Both the position numbers and the translations under genes were made by a program. 6,120 nt of DNA, from assembly GCA_041855385.1 (NCBI GenBank), contig JBHAEC010000072.1:1-6120 (forward strand), in the 5' to 3' direction. Below, piece by piece: positions 5,725 through 6,120 of the stretch. Position 1 is the first letter of the stretch. Every line of letters begins with the position of its first letter. The notes below the pieces were generated by a model. The model was not told where the DNA came from. It saw only the letters and a list, made by a program, of their open reading frames with translations, and ran no database searches. This DNA comes from JBHAEC01 sp041855385. GTDB lineage: Bacteria; Bacillota; Negativicutes; Veillonellales; Veillonellaceae.

Positions 5725-6120
5725 ATGGGCGAATATATCTTGGAGATGGATAATATTACCAAAGAGTTTCCCGGCGTTAAAGCATTAAATGACGTGTCGC
5801 TAAAATTAAAGCCAGGTACCGTTCATGCACTCATGGGTGAAAATGGTGCCGGTAAATCAACGCTGATGAAATGCCTTTTTGGGATTTATAAACAAGATAA
5901 GGGTACCATCAAGATAAACGGAGAAATAGTGGATATCGTTGACTCAAAGACAGCATTATCCTTGGGGATCTCTATGATACATCAAGAGTTATATCCGGTT
6001 CTACAAAGAAGTGTTATGGAGAATCTGTGGCTAGGGCGGTTTCCCACAAAAAAAATGGGCCCCATTTCTCTTGTGGATCATAAGAAGATGAAAGAAGATA
6101 CACAGAAATTATTCGATGAA
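5725..6120 (+). CDS. mglA: Galactose/methyl galactoside import ATP-binding protein (5' part, runs off the window)
   Basis: This is the ATPase of the Mgl-type sugar importer and acts at the inner face of the membrane. The first 132 codons are present. The family protein is about 500 residues with two fused ABC domains, so only the front of the first domain is visible. It contains Walker A GENGAGKST (38-46) and the Q-loop in MIHQELYPVLQRSVMENLWLGR (Gln87). The wording GEYILEM, FPGVKAL and HALMGENGAGKSTLMKCLFGIY is very close to E. coli MglA and more specific than a generic ribose or xylose ATPase. The ABC signature, Walker B and second domain lie beyond the edge. GAGGAGG at 5711-5717, seven bases before the ATG, sets the start. 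A permease gene (mglC) is expected next but is not in view. Confidence 0.93.
   Translation, partial: MGEYILEMDNITKEFPGVKALNDVSLKLKPGTVHALMGENGAGKSTLMKCLFGIYKQDKGTIKINGEIVDIVDSKTALSLGISMIHQELYPVLQRSVMENLWLGRFPTKKMGPISLVDHKKMKEDTQKLFDE

Noticed and set aside
1..6120. CRISPR array, tRNA or rRNA genes, insertion-sequence ends, phage genes or defence system
   Set aside because: I saw no regularly spaced repeats, no tRNA-like cloverleaf sequence, no terminal inverted repeats with a transposase, and no defence-type domains. The identifiable genes all belong to galactose uptake and catabolism.

Overview
The window holds a galactose uptake and Leloir-pathway locus, all on the + strand. In order it carries galT, galK, a ROK-family sugar-responsive regulator, mglB (galactose/glucose-binding lipoprotein) and the 5' part of mglA (sugar ABC-transporter ATPase), which runs off the right edge. 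AT-rich DNA, strong AGGAGG-type ribosome binding sites, intrinsic terminators with U-runs, a sigma-A-type promoter and a lipoprotein binding protein point to a low-GC Firmicute. The MglB and MglA sequences resemble the E. coli proteins closely. I think an anaerobic Clostridia or Negativicutes member is likely, but the genus cannot be fixed from this window.

Region by region: 1-51 contains two back-to-back terminator hairpins that close an upstream transcription unit. 52-1068 is markedly more AT-rich than the rest and has no convincing complete gene. It has one 80-codon open frame (135-377) without a ribosome binding site, followed by overlapping open stretches in shifting frames (374-768) that look like decayed coding sequence, then about 300 bases in which I see no gene. 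1069-1176 is the galT control region: a near-consensus promoter, short AT-rich direct repeats, and a 12-bp hairpin with a six-T run directly in front of the galT ribosome binding site. 1177-4521 is a tight cluster (galT and galK overlap by 1 base; galK to the regulator is 28 bases). A 72-base gap without a terminator leads to mglB. An 84-base gap carrying a strong two-part stem-loop without a U-run separates mglB from mglA.

How the genes would work together: MglB captures galactose or glucose outside the membrane. MglA, with a permease expected just past the right edge, imports it. GalK phosphorylates galactose to galactose-1-phosphate, and GalT exchanges this with UDP-glucose to give UDP-galactose and glucose-1-phosphate. 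The epimerase (galE) and mutarotase (galM) are not in the window. The ROK protein is the obvious candidate local regulator. It has lost the family zinc site and the ATP-binding motif, so it should be a pure sensor/repressor rather than a kinase.

I found no previously undescribed system. The observations most worth checking are the terminator-like hairpin in the galT leader, the zinc-less ROK regulator, the mglB-mglA intercistronic hairpin, and the decayed region upstream.
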